Of a stretch of 41,912 nucleotides of DNA, positions 1 through 9,200 are shown one piece after another. Source of the DNA: Terriglobia bacterium (GTDB lineage Bacteria > Acidobacteriota > Terriglobia > Bryobacterales > Bryobacteraceae). The stretch spans positions 1 to 41,912 of the forward strand of contig JAIQFL010000060.1 in assembly GCA_020073365.1 (NCBI GenBank), in the 5' to 3' direction. The notes under the pieces are model-generated. The model did no database searches. It had not been told where the DNA came from and saw only the letters and a list, made by a program, of their open reading frames with translations. Made by a program: the position numbers and the translations under genes. Numbering within the stretch: position 1 is the stretch's first letter; every line of letters begins with the position of its first letter.

Positions 1-342
1 AATGCCAGACCCCCATAGAATCCAGATCGGCTCTTCGGTTTCCCAATCTGCAGGGCTGCCTGTTTCGAAGATGGCCGGGAGGCCCTCCAGCGGACCTGTA
101 CACGAAGCCTTCCGATCCGGCGCATACATGCTGTGGAGCTATCGGGTTCGTACCCCGTATCCCGATGACGGCGCAGCCTGCTGTCGTGTACGCTGATTAC
201 CCCACTCCCGCAGTCCCCCCTCTTCAGCCCTCGATCTCGGCAAAATACCCGCCGGCCATTAGTGCACCACCATCCTGCCTACCGATCGGCCGCCGGCCGA
301 CTCCCCCACTGTCTGAATCGCAGTTTCGTCGTCTGTCACCTC
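1..342. other. left edge, no convincing gene
   Basis: No reading frame here resembles a protein family I know. The open frames are short, overlap on both strands and contain no recognisable domain. The right part (about 309-340) carries a sequence ending in TTTCGTCGTCTGTC (324-337) that matches one arm of the hairpins at 27034 and 27244, so part of this spacer is repeat-derived. The region probably belongs to the 3' flank of a gene outside the window plus the upstream region of the PadR gene. Confidence 0.5.
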
Positions 343-371
343 TTGACATTCTAAAGGAAACGCGCGACACT
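343..371 (+). promoter_or_regulatory. candidate promoter of the padR-permease unit
   Basis: A consensus -35 hexamer TTGACA lies at 343-348. At 17 bases spacing there is only a weak -10 (GACACT, 366-371). The start codon at 380 is so close that the transcript would be nearly leaderless. PadR regulators usually bind dyads over their own promoter, but no clear dyad is visible here. The -35 is good; the rest is inference. Confidence 0.4.
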
Positions 372-379
372 TCTTTTGA

Positions 380-730
380 ATGTCTACAGGAGATGCGAAA
401 TTTGAGATTCTCCAGGGCACGCTCGACCTGATGGTCCTGCGCACCCTCGAAACCATGGGGCCGCAGCACGGGTTCGGCCTGGCCAAGCGAATCCAACAAA
501 TCGCCGAGGGCGCTCTCGATCTCAACCAGGGCACCCTCTATCCCGCGCTGCTCCGCCTGGAACAGCGTGGATGGATTCAATCGAAGTGGGGCACGTCCGA
601 CGCCAATCGGCGCGCCAAGTATTACGAAATCACGCGCAAAGGCCGGCGGCAGGTGGAGAAGGAGTCCGAGGGCTGGGCCCGCACCGTGGCGATCATGGAG
701 CGCTTTGTGCGCCTGGTGGAGGAGGAGTAA
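380..730 (+). CDS. PadR family transcriptional regulator
   Basis: A 116-residue winged-helix repressor of the PadR family. The N-terminal motif LQGTLDLMVLRTLE and the wing region GTLYPALLRLEQRGWI followed by RRAKYYEITRKGR are diagnostic. The length is typical of the short acidobacterial PadR type that sits directly upstream of a large duplicated permease. Here the permease gene begins 69 bases downstream on the same strand, so the two very likely form one unit in which PadR represses transcription in response to an unknown ligand or drug. The chosen ATG gives the family's normal N-terminus; no strong ribosome binding site precedes it. Confidence 0.93.
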   Translation: MSTGDAKFEILQGTLDLMVLRTLETMGPQHGFGLAKRIQQIAEGALDLNQGTLYPALLRLEQRGWIQSKWGTSDANRRAKYYEITRKGRRQVEKESEGWARTVAIMERFVRLVEEE

Positions 731-757
731 GGCATGGTTTGGCAAGCACGGTCACTT

Positions 758-776
758 GGCAGGCGAATCGCCTGCC
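758..776. repeat. 19-bp palindrome between padR and permease
   Basis: Perfect inverted repeat with arms GGCAGGCGA and TCGCCTGCC around a single A, followed by CCCACC. The same GCCTGyCCCACC tail occurs in the hairpin at 10142-10179, so it belongs to a dispersed palindromic repeat family. It could act as an mRNA-stabilising hairpin or attenuator between the two genes. There is no T-tract, so it is not a classic terminator. Confidence 0.75.
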
Positions 777-799
777 CCACCGCGGAGGAGGACTGAATC

Positions 800-3463
800 A
801 TGGGCGCCCTTTGGCGGCGTGTGTGGGCGTTGTTCCGCAGTGACCGGCTGGACCGCGAGTTGACCGATGAAATCGAAATCCACCTGGCCATGCAGGCGGA
901 AGAATTTCGCCAGCGGGGGATGGATCCGGCGGCTGCCGGTCTGGCGGCGCGGCGCGAATTCGGCGGTGTCGCCCTGGCGCAGGAGTCGTATCGCGAGCGG
1001 CGCGGCATCCCCTCTATAGAAACGGCCGCCAAGGACCTGCGCTACGCGCTGCGTGGGCTCGGGCGCAGCCCGGGGTTCGCCGCGGCGGCCGTGTTTTCGC
1101 TGGCGCTGGGTATCGGGGCGAACACCGCGATCTTCTCCATGTTTTACGCCCTGATGCTGAGCATGCTGCCGGTGGCGCACCCCGAGCAACTGGTAACCCT
1201 GTATCGCACCGGAGCCTGGGGCCGGGGCTACTCCTCTTATCCGCTGTATCTCGACATCCGGAAGCGGACCGATCTATTCAGCGGCGTGGTGGCCCGCAGT
1301 AGCGTGGACAAGGTGCGGTTCCGTTCCGGCAACGGCGACCGGCCGGAGACCGCCCAGCTTGAGTTCGTATCGGGCAATTATTTCGAAGTCCTCGGCGTGG
1401 CGCCGGCCATCGGACGCCTCCTGACCGATGCCGACAATCGCACGCCGCACGCTCACCCGTTGGCGGTTCTCAGCAATGACTTCTGGCGGAACCGCTTCGG
1501 CGCCGACCCGCAAGTGCTGGGTCGCACCGTGGTGGTGGACGATGATCCTCTGACCGTGATCGGCGTGGCCGCGCGCGGTTTTCGCGGGGTGGAAGTCGAC
1601 CATCACCCCGACCTGTGGGCGCCCGCGATGATGACTAAGGGCGACATCATGGAACCGGGCTCGTACTGGGCCTGGATTCTCGCACGCCGGCGGCCGGAAG
1701 TCTCGCGCCAGCAGGTTCAAGCCGCTATGGACGTCCTGCTGAAGCAGCACCTCGCCGCGATTTACGGCGAACACCCCAACGCCGCCTTTCGAAAAACGGC
1801 GATGGCGCAGCAGATCGAGGTGCGCGAAGGCGGCATCGGATTGTCGATGTTGCGCGAGCAGTTCGGCCAGCCGCTGCTGGTGCTGATGGGGGCGGTGGGG
1901 CTGGTCCTGCTGGCCGCCTGCGCGAACGTGGCCAACCTGCTGCTGGCGCGCGGCGCCGCGCGGCGTAAGGAAATCGCCGTCCGGCTCTCGTTGGGCGCGA
2001 CGCGCGGCCGGCTGGTTCGCCAGGGATTGATGGAAAGCCTCCTGCTCGCCGTTTCCGGGTGCTTACTGGGCGTTCTGCTGGCTTTCTGGGGCGACCGTGG
2101 AATCCTGCAGTTTCTGCCGCCGGCTTCCGGGGATCCCTTTCGGGCGGCACCCAACGCGGTGGTGCTGGTCTTTACACTGGGCATCTCGCTGCTGTCGGCC
2201 GTGTTGTTCGGATTGGCGCCGGCGATCCGTTCGACGGCTGTCAACCCGGCCGACTCCATCAAGTCCGGAGCCGGTCAGGCCGGCGGGCGCCAGTCGCGTC
2301 TGCGAAAGGTACTGGTGGTGGCGCAGGTGGCCTTCTCAGTGATGCTGGTGGCGCTGGCAGGGCTGTTCGGACACAGCCTGGCGATGTTGCGCGCGGCGGA
2401 CCTGGGTTTCCGAAATCAGGACGTGCTGGCTTCGACACTCGAGTTCCCCGAGGAGTGGAAGGAGGCCGGGATCCGCGCGGCCCGCGAACGGTTGTTTGCG
2501 CAGTTGGAATCGCTGCCGGGCGTTTCGTTGGTCAGTTACGGTTCCCCCGGGCCTTACCTGGGAGGCTCCTCGAATTCCAGCATGCGTATCCCCGGCTCGG
2601 AAGTCACGGCCAAAGAGCCGGTTTGGGTCAGTGTCCACCGTGTGGCGCCGCGATATTTCGAAATTCTCGGAAGCGTCCCGGTGGCCGGCCGAGAATTCGA
2701 CCGCAACGATACCGCCGTGTCGCGGAAGGTAGCGGTGGTGAACCACGCATTCGTCCAGAAGTTCCTTTCCGGCGAAACCCATCCCCTGGAGCGCGTGCTC
2801 TGTTTCCGGGAGAGGAAGGTCGATCCCACGTACATCGTGGGCGTAGTTCGGGACATTTCCCATCAGGGCCTGCGGGGAAAGATCGTGCCCACCGTGTACG
2901 TGCCGGTCGCGCAACAGGAGCCGGGGTTCGGCGATGTTCTGGTACGCTCCGAACTGCCGCCCGGCGAAACCGCTCGAGCCGTCTCTCGGGAAATCGCGCG
3001 GATGGGCCCGGGCATAACCAACGGGGAGCCGCGGACCATCCGGCAGCACATCGACCAGTCCATTTTCCAGGACCGTCTTCTGGCTACGGTGGGTGGATTC
3101 TTTGGCGGCCTGGCGCTCTTACTGGCGGCCGTCGGGCTGTACGGCGTGGTGGCGTACGGAATGGCGCGTAGGGCGCGCGAGATCGGCATTCGCATGGCCC
3201 TCGGAGCGCGCCGCGGCGAAGTGCTGTGGATGGCGCTGGGCGATGCGTTGATCCTGGTAGCACTGGGGCTGGGGCTGGGCCTGCCGTCCGCACTGGCCAC
3301 CGCGCGAGCGGTTTCGAAGGTGTTGTTTGGCGTAAAACCGGCGGACGCGCTGACATTCGTAACCACGGCGGGTGTGCTCCTGGCGATCGGACTGGCGGCG
3401 GCGCTAATCCCGGCGCGGCGCGCGGCCTCGATCGAACCGGTTCAGGTCCTGCGGCACGAGTAG
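800..3463 (+). CDS. ADOP-type ABC transporter permease (MacB/FtsX fold)
   Basis: An 887-residue inner membrane protein of the acidobacterial duplicated orphan permease type. About 70 N-terminal residues form the short helical prefix (RLDRELTDEIEIHLAMQAEE). A transmembrane helix (near residue 95-120, FAAAAVFSLALGIGANTAIF), a MacB-type periplasmic domain and an FtsX-like three-helix block (about 355-480, with ACANVANLLLARGAARRKEI) follow. The whole arrangement is then repeated in the second half, ending in an FtsX block with RAREIGIRMALGARRGEVLW and ARRAASIEPVQVLRHE. No ATPase gene is adjacent, as is normal for this family. The likely role is export or mechanotransmission in the envelope, substrate unknown, regulated by the upstream PadR. 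The ATG at 800 follows a GGAGGA site (785-790). Confidence 0.92.
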   Translation: MGALWRRVWALFRSDRLDRELTDEIEIHLAMQAEEFRQRGMDPAAAGLAARREFGGVALAQESYRERRGIPSIETAAKDLRYALRGLGRSPGFAAAAVFSLALGIGANTAIFSMFYALMLSMLPVAHPEQLVTLYRTGAWGRGYSSYPLYLDIRKRTDLFSGVVARSSVDKVRFRSGNGDRPETAQLEFVSGNYFEVLGVAPAIGRLLTDADNRTPHAHPLAVLSNDFWRNRFGADPQVLGRTVVVDDDPLTVIGVAARGFRGVEVDHHPDLWAPAMMTKGDIMEPGSYWAWILARRRPEVSRQQVQAAMDVLLKQHLAAIYGEHPNAAFRKTAMAQQIEVREGGIGLSMLREQFGQPLLVLMGAVGLVLLAACANVANLLLARGAARRKEIAVRLSLGATRGRLVRQGLMESLLLAVSGCLLGVLLAFWGDRGILQFLPPASGDPFRAAPNAVVLVFTLGISLLSAVLFGLAPAIRSTAVNPADSIKSGAGQAGGRQSRLRKVLVVAQVAFSVMLVALAGLFGHSLAMLRAADLGFRNQDVLASTLEFPEEWKEAGIRAARERLFAQLESLPGVSLVSYGSPGPYLGGSSNSSMRIPGSEVTAKEPVWVSVHRVAPRYFEILGSVPVAGREFDRNDTAVSRKVAVVNHAFVQKFLSGETHPLERVLCFRERKVDPTYIVGVVRDISHQGLRGKIVPTVYVPVAQQEPGFGDVLVRSELPPGETARAVSREIARMGPGITNGEPRTIRQHIDQSIFQDRLLATVGGFFGGLALLLAAVGLYGVVAYGMARRAREIGIRMALGARRGEVLWMALGDALILVALGLGLGLPSALATARAVSKVLFGVKPADALTFVTTAGVLLAIGLAAALIPARRAASIEPVQVLRHE

Positions 3464-3590
3464 CTGAAAAAGTGGGGCGGACGCCCGCGTCCTGGGCACC
3501 CACTAGGGACGACCCCCTGGTCGCGCGCTTTCCGGGCCGCCACTGGCATTTCGACCGGGGAGCGGCCGGGTGTCGGGATGCATGACGAGA

Positions 3591-4046
3591 TCAGCGCGGA
3601 ATCCGCTTCTCCAGTTCCCTCAAAAAATCCCGGAGCGCCTGGCGGTCTGCCTCCTGCCACTTGACCACCACGAAGAACCGCCCCTGGTAGAAGAACACGG
3701 TGTCGGCCGAGGGCCGCCAGCGCTGCGCCAGGTCCAGACCCACGGCGGATGAGGTCAGCTCATATGCCCGCGCCTCGAGCTTCCCCGGGCCCTCGTACAC
3801 GGCCGTCTGGAGACGCCTGACGCTGGTGCGGGACACCGGGTCCGGCGCTTCCGAGACCGGTAGTTCCACGAGCGTGCTGCGCCGCCACACGTTGGCCATG
3901 CTCTCGGGAAACAGATCGAGCGGTGGCGCCTTCTCCCGGCAGGCGCTCAGCGCGAGTGCCAGCCACATGCCGCATAATACGGTGACAGGCAGTACCGTCC
4001 ACGCGGCGCAAAGGCGGCGCCTTGGGACGGTGTTGCCTGTCACCAT
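3591..4046 (-). CDS. putative lipoprotein, DUF6599-like
   Basis: A 151-residue protein, convergent with the permease gene. A charged N-region (PRRR) and hydrophobic stretch lead to the lipobox LSAC with Cys36, so it should be a lipoprotein. The mature part (WRRSTLVELPVSEAPDP... RWRPSADTVFFYQGRFFVVVKW) has no catalytic motif I recognise; it resembles acidobacterial proteins of DUF6599 type, which I cannot verify. Oddly, the first ~25 codons are read through an 84-bp palindromic element (3971-4054). The only Met after it (ATG at 3968) would leave just nine residues before the lipobox Cys, too short for a signal peptide. So the repeat appears to supply the start and most of the signal sequence. 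Confidence 0.6.
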   Translation of the reverse strand: MVTGNTVPRRRLCAAWTVLPVTVLCGMWLALALSACREKAPPLDLFPESMANVWRRSTLVELPVSEAPDPVSRTSVRRLQTAVYEGPGKLEARAYELTSSAVGLDLAQRWRPSADTVFFYQGRFFVVVKWQEADRQALRDFLRELEKRIPR

Positions 4047-4054
4047 ATTATGCG
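3971..4054. mobile_element. 84-bp MITE-like palindromic element
   Basis: Inverted repeats of 30 bp at 3971-4000 (beginning CGCATAATACGGTGACAGGC) and 4025-4054 (ending GTCACCATATTATGCG) match at about 27 of 30 positions. The 24-bp centre can pair further (GGCGC with GCGCC). The size and terminal inverted repeats are those of a miniature inverted-repeat element or large REP unit; no obvious target duplication flanks it. Its left arm lies inside the lipoprotein reading frame on the minus strand. Confidence 0.8.
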
Positions 4055-4113
4055 AACCTCATCAGTTTCGATTCTTGCATGGACGCGTGGAGCCGGGTGA
4101 TACCATCGCATTA

Positions 4114-4257
4114 ATGGGAAGATACAAGCCGGCGAGAGGCAAGGCCAAGGGCACGCGCGTACCGCAAGGCGGCCTTCCCTGCGTCATCCTGGTGATCGTC
4201 GGGATGTTGCTGGTTATGCTTTTCCTGTACTTTGTGATGAGAAATGCGAACGGATAA
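4114..4257 (+). CDS. small single-pass membrane protein
   Basis: A 47-residue protein: a basic N-terminus (MGRYKPARGKAKG), then one hydrophobic helix (PCVILVIVGMLLVMLFLYFV), then a short polar tail. The stop overlaps the start of rph by 14 bases, which suggests translational coupling and supports it as a real gene. I do not recognise the family. No strong Shine-Dalgarno is visible before the ATG at 4114. It may help co-translate rph or be a small envelope protein. Confidence 0.6.
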   Translation: MGRYKPARGKAKGTRVPQGGLPCVILVIVGMLLVMLFLYFVMRNANG

Positions 4258-4960
4258 TCGGCAGCCCTGCGAGATGCGCCGCGTCGAGATCGTGGTTGAC
4301 TATCTCATGACCGCGGAAGGCTCCGCGTTGATCAAAGTGGGAAATACGCACGTGCTTTGTGCGGCCACCATTGAAGATAGCGTGCCGCAGTTCCTCAGGA
4401 ACTCGGGGAAGGGCTGGGTGACGGCGGAATACTCCATGCTGCCGCGCGCCACCGCCAAGCGCACGCCGCGCGAGGTGACCAGGGGCCGGCCCTCGGGAAG
4501 GACTCACGAAATCCAGCGGCTGATCGGGCGCTCCGTCCGTTCCGTGGTCGATATGGCGGCGCTGGGCGAGCGCACCGTGATGATCGATTGCGACGTGTTG
4601 CAAGCCGATGGCGGCACGCGTACGGCATCCGTCACCGGCGCGTTCGTGGCGCTCACCCTGGCGCTACGGCAACTGGTGCGGTACGGCGCGCTCAAGACCA
4701 TGCCGCTGCGCGATTTCGTGGCTGCCACCAGCGTGGGATTGGTGGGCGGGGTTCCCATGTTGGATCTGTGCTACGACGAAGACTCGCAGGCCGATGTGGA
4801 TATGAATGTGGTGATGACCGGTTCGGGGCGCTTTGTCGAGGTGCAGGCCACCGCCGAGCACGGCGCCTTCGACGACGAACAGATGGCCCGGTTGTTGGCG
4901 CTGGCGCGCGTGGGTATTGCGCAGCTCGTCGAGATACAGAAGAAGGTAGCGAAGATTTGA
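4244..4960 (+). CDS. rph: ribonuclease PH
   Basis: Phosphorolytic 3'-5' exoribonuclease that trims the 3' ends of tRNA precursors, normally a hexamer in the cytoplasm. At 238 residues it is full length. It begins MRTDNRQPCEMRRVEI, a slight variant of the usual MRxDGRxxxxLRPV start, and contains GKGWVTAEYSMLPRAT, the RPSGRTHEIQRLIGRSVRSV signature and DCDVLQADGGTRTASVTGA, which provides phosphate and metal contacts. It overlaps the small membrane protein upstream, and its stop codon overlaps the TTG start of rdgB; rph-rdgB is a widespread operon order. Confidence 0.96.
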   Translation: MRTDNRQPCEMRRVEIVVDYLMTAEGSALIKVGNTHVLCAATIEDSVPQFLRNSGKGWVTAEYSMLPRATAKRTPREVTRGRPSGRTHEIQRLIGRSVRSVVDMAALGERTVMIDCDVLQADGGTRTASVTGAFVALTLALRQLVRYGALKTMPLRDFVAATSVGLVGGVPMLDLCYDEDSQADVDMNVVMTGSGRFVEVQATAEHGAFDDEQMARLLALARVGIAQLVEIQKKVAKI

Positions 4961-5538
4961 CGCGCCTCTTCTGCGCCACCGGGAACGCGGGAAAGCTGCG
5001 GGAATTCCGCATGGCCGCTGGCCACGCGCCCGTCGAGATCGAACTGTTACCCAACTTCAGGCAGATACCGCCGTGCGTCGAAAACGGCGCCACGTTTGAA
5101 GAGAACGCCATCCTGAAAGCCCGCCACTACGGCCCCCATGCGTCCGGCCTGTTGTTCGCGGACGATTCCGGCCTGGAAGTGGACGCCCTCGGCGGCGCGC
5201 CGGGCGTGTATTCGGCGCGCTTTTCGGGGCCGCACGCGACCGACGAGGCGAACAATCGCCTGCTACTCGAGAGACTGCGCGGCGTGAAGAATCGCACCGC
5301 GCGTTTCGTCTGCGCGATTGCGCTGGTGGAAGGCACTCGGGTCCGCGGCGTTTATCGGGGCGCGGTGGAGGGCGCGATCCTCGATGAACCGCGCGGTGGC
5401 GGGGGCTTCGGATACGATCCGCTGTTCTACTACCGGCCGTTCGGCTGTACATTCGGGGAAGCCGCCGACGAACGAAAGTTCTCCGTGAGCCATCGCGGAC
5501 AGGCGCTTCTGGCCATGCTGGGGGCGCTGGGGGCTTAA
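4957..5538 (+). CDS. rdgB: XTP/dITP diphosphatase (non-canonical purine NTP pyrophosphatase)
   Basis: Hydrolyses dITP, XTP and ITP to monophosphates to keep deaminated purines out of nucleic acids. The 193-residue protein starts at a TTG that overlaps the rph stop codon (TTGA) and gives the family N-terminus MTRLFCATGNAGKLREF. Further landmarks are the ETFEENA-like segment VENGATFEENAILKARHY, the DDSGLEVDALGGAPGVYSAR motif with catalytic Asp, and GGGGFGYDPLFYYRPFGCTF with SHRGQAL near the C-terminus. An upstream in-frame extension inside rph is not credible. It is translationally coupled to rph. Confidence 0.95.
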   Translation: MTRLFCATGNAGKLREFRMAAGHAPVEIELLPNFRQIPPCVENGATFEENAILKARHYGPHASGLLFADDSGLEVDALGGAPGVYSARFSGPHATDEANNRLLLERLRGVKNRTARFVCAIALVEGTRVRGVYRGAVEGAILDEPRGGGGFGYDPLFYYRPFGCTFGEAADERKFSVSHRGQALLAMLGALGA

Positions 5539-5580
5539 AGCAGCAGTTCGGAAATGCGGCCAGATGTGCGACACCGCCAA

Positions 5581-5621
5581 GCGTCGACATGAGTGTCGAC
5601 GCGGCACGCATGAGTGCGTGC
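5581..5621. repeat. tandem hairpins with identical TGAG loops
   Basis: Two adjacent perfect hairpins: arms GCGTCGACA / TGTCGACGC (5581-5589, 5594-5602) and GCACGCA / TGCGTGC (5604-5610, 5615-5621), each closing the same TGAG loop. They lie between the convergent rdgB and mgtC-like genes, so they may serve as a bidirectional terminator or as a repeat-family unit. No T-run follows either stem. Confidence 0.75.
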
Positions 5622-5643
5622 GCCACGGCTCCAATCGGAGTTG

Positions 5644-6102
5644 TTACCGGTCGGATTCCTTCTTTTCGGCCATGCGTGCGTCCAGCTTCAACTTAATCGG
5701 TAACAACACTCGCAATGCGAACAGGTTGATCGCGGCCAGCGTTGCGGCCATAAAGAAGCGATCCTCCGCCACGGCCGCGCCCACTACGCCGGTGGTCCAG
5801 ATGCTTGCCGCCGTGGCGGTGCCGTGAACGTTGCCCTCAGCCTTGAGGATAGCGCCACCCCCAATGAACCCGATGCCCGCGACCAGGCCCTGGATGACTC
5901 GGGATTGCGCGTCGATCGTGTTGTGATAAGCCGGCATGGCCAACATCACGTAACCGCAACTGGCCATCGCCACCAGCGGAAAGGTGCGCACTCCGACGCT
6001 ATGGGCTTCCTTTTCGCGGTACCACCCGACCGGGAGCACCAGGAGATAGGCCAACGCCAACCTGCTGATGTCATGCCATGCGCCGTACCAGTCGATCGCC
6101 AT
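5644..6102 (-). CDS. MgtC/SapB family membrane protein
   Basis: A 152-residue polytopic protein starting MAIDWYGAWHDISRLALAYL. It carries the MgtC hallmark region RTFPLVAMASCGYVMLAMPA followed by RVIQGLVAGIGFIGGGAILK, in which the glycine-rich helix is strongly conserved, and then GTATAASIWTTGVVGAAVA. MgtC-like proteins are inner membrane factors tied to Mg2+ limitation and modulation of the F-type ATP synthase; the short form without a C-terminal ACT-like domain, as here, is common in environmental bacteria. The start at 6102 is preferred because the family starts near the first helix; in-frame Met codons at 6132 and 6180 are alternatives. Confidence 0.88.
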   Translation of the reverse strand: MAIDWYGAWHDISRLALAYLLVLPVGWYREKEAHSVGVRTFPLVAMASCGYVMLAMPAYHNTIDAQSRVIQGLVAGIGFIGGGAILKAEGNVHGTATAASIWTTGVVGAAVAEDRFFMAATLAAINLFALRVLLPIKLKLDARMAEKKESDR

Positions 6103-6214
6103 TTCCTTACCGTTTATACCACCGCAGGCCATCGCCCCGGCAGGGACGACTCTGGGACCACGGGTACGCATGAAATTCATCAGATTTAGGGGTACGAATC
6201 GCCCGGTTTGGATG

Positions 6215-6220
6215 TATACT
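6215..6220 (+). promoter_or_regulatory. candidate -10 of the outer membrane receptor gene
   Basis: TATACT at 6215-6220 lies 46 bases before the ATG at 6267, in the short divergent interval with the mgtC-like gene. No good -35 is visible at 17 bases. A strong ribosome binding site, GGGAGGT, ends six bases before the start and fixes the start codon. Confidence 0.45.
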
Positions 6221-6266
6221 GGCCCAAACTCGCAATTTTGTCGTTATTGCAGCGGGAGGTTTAGAC

Positions 6267-9200
6267 ATGCTGAAAACATCGGCAGTTCAAAGAATGGGGC
6301 AGGTGCTCTGCGCCCTGGTGCTCCTATGCGGCTCGATTTTCGGCCAAACTACAACCGGGACCCTGGTGGGGACTGTCGTGGATCCCGCCGACGCCGCCGT
6401 GGCTGGAACAACCGTCGAGGTGAAGAACACTGCTACCGGTGCCGTATTCACCACTACCACCGGAACTGAGGGTATCTTCCGCTTCAACAGCCTGGTTCCC
6501 GCGACTTACAATTTGACCGTCAAACCCGCCACGGGCTTCAAGACCTACACCCAGTCCGATATCGAGGTCACCGCCAGTGAGGTTCGCGACCTCGGAAAAA
6601 TCGCCCTCTCGCTGGGCGCCATCACCGAAAATGTGTCGGTCACCGCCGTCGCCACACCCGTGCAGACGGCCTCGGGCGAGAACTCCAAACTGATCGAGAA
6701 GGAGCAATTCGACAAACTCACGCTCAAGGGACGCGACATGTTCGGCCTGATGCTCACTTTGCCTGGGGTGACGGTAACCCAGAGGGACACGACCAGTGAG
6801 AACACCGTCGGGTCGGTGCGGATCAACGGCGCGCCTTACGCCAGTGCCAACTTCACCGTGGATGGCATCACCGACCTCGACACCGGTTCGAACGGAACTT
6901 CGCATTTCGAGCCCAATATGGATTCCATCGCCGAAATGCGCGTGCTCACCAGCAACTACCAGGCGGAATACGGCCGCAATGCCAACGGCGTCATCAGCGT
7001 CGTGACCAAGGGCGGAAGCACGGAATTCCACGGCAGCGCCTGGGCCAACAAGCGGCATGAGATGTTCAATTCCAAGAGCTTCTTCCAGAATTACAACGGC
7101 CAGCAGAAGAGCCTCTACCGCTTCTTCGTGTGGGGCTACTCCATCGGCGGACCCGTGTATATCCCCAAGCTTTTCAACACGCAGAAGAGGAAGCTGTTCT
7201 TCTTCTTTTCGCAGGAGTACACCAAACAGAAGCCGGCCACTCTCTCGGGGTACGCTAACATGCCGACCGTGGCGCAGCGGGCGGGCGACTTCTCGGACTA
7301 CCGCGATCAGAACGGCGTCCCGGTCCCGCTCACCGACCCCACCACCGGAAACCCCATCCCCAATAACAACGTGGCCAGCCTGGCGGCCTTGAATCCCGCG
7401 GCGGCAAAAGCGGGCCAGGCGATCCTCAACGCCATGCCCCTGCCGAATATCTGCGGGCACCAGGGCGTGGCCGCCTCGGGCTGCATCCCGGATGCCCAGT
7501 TCGGCACACAACAGTGGCAGCGCAATTACTACTGGCAGTTCAACGAGACGCATCCCCGGCGCAACGACACCCTGCGCGTCGATTACAACGTGACCTCGAA
7601 GCTGAACACCTGGTTCCGCTACATCAACGACTACGACCTGGATACCACGGCGACATTCGGCGAGCTGAAAAACGCCTCCGGCCAGTACGCGCCCCTCACC
7701 ATCGATCACCCCAACCCGGGACATGGATTTGGGGTCGGAATTACTTACACCATCAGTCCGACCATGGTGAACGAGTTCACTTTTGGCAAGAGTTACAACA
7801 CCTGGTCCTACTATGCGCACGACCAGTCGCAACTGGACCGCTCCACCATGGGAAATCCGCCATCATTCAATAACTTCGCGACCGACCCGGCCTTCATGGC
7901 CGACCAGAACAAGCCGCGCCCCGGCCTCTCGCCTGGCAGCCAGAATCTCCAGATCGGCATCCCTGATTTCAGCTTTGGCGGCGGACAAGAGCCCAATGAG
8001 GCCTCCTGGTCCGGTGGCTGCAGCGGAGACTGCCCTTATACCAACTGGAATGACATCTACAGTTTCAACGATAACATCAGCAAAGTAATAGGCCCGCACA
8101 ATCTCAAGGCGGGACTCTACTACGAGCGTACCGGCAAGGTGGAACAGGATCAGTTGGGGCGCCCGTACCTGGGCTCCTACAATTTCGCCAGTTCCTCGGC
8201 CATGCCGAACAATACGCAGGACGGCTACGCCAACGCCTTCCTCGGGAATTTCAACAGCTACAACGAAGCCGGACGCGTTGTCGGCGATTATTGGTACACG
8301 GACATCGAAGCCTTCATCCAGGACAACTGGCGCGTCAGCCGCCGCCTGACCCTCGACGTGGGAGTTCGCTTCTACCATCAACTGCCCACTGAAAACCTGA
8401 ACTTCAACACCACGGAATGGGTTCGCTCGTCCTACAATCCGGCGCAGGCCATGCGCCTCTACTACCCTGGCTGCACGGTCTCGACGGCCGCCCGGGCTTG
8501 TCCTACAGCCAACCAGATCGCCGTGGACCCGGTGACTGGAACCACCACGTTCTTCGCTCTCAATGGCACCCTCGTGCCGGCTTCCGTGGGCGGCTACACA
8601 GGCACGCCCTCGCCCGCTCCCGGCATGGAAAGGGCCACCGAGAATAACCCCAAGCTTCCATTCACGCTGTGGAACGTGGCTACGGTGATTCCCGCCTTCC
8701 GGTTCGGCCTGGCTTGGGATGTCTTCGGCAACGGCAAGACCGCCATCCGCACGGGCTTCGGACAGTTCTTCAACCTCAGTTCGACGCAGAACTCTCAGAA
8801 CTTCTCCGGGAACCCGCCGGATGTCTTCAATCGCGCGGCTTACTACTCCACCGTGGATAAGATTCCCAGCCTCGCCTCCAGCGCGGGAATCACGCCGATT
8901 ACTCCCGGCGGTACGGTCGGAGACCAGAAGGTTCCGGGAACTCTCAACGGAAGCTTCATGATTCAACAGAAAGTCGGTTTCGGGACGGTCCTGGAGGCGG
9001 CCTATGTGTTCAATATGAGCAAACACCGGACGGTCACCAAGCAGATCAATGCCGTACCGATGTTCTCCCAATATAGTCCCGCCAACTTCAATCCGAACGT
9101 GGCCTATTTGCCTCCCAATACCAGCGGCAAGACTCTCAACGACAATTATTTCCGCCCCTTGCCCGGATTGGGCGGGCTGACCTATGTAGACTACTCGGGC

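Noticed and set aside
6324..7832. A 502-codon open frame on the minus strand under the outer membrane receptor gene
   Set aside because: It is the shadow of a GC-rich coding region: no domain, no ribosome binding site, and the opposite strand encodes a clear family member.
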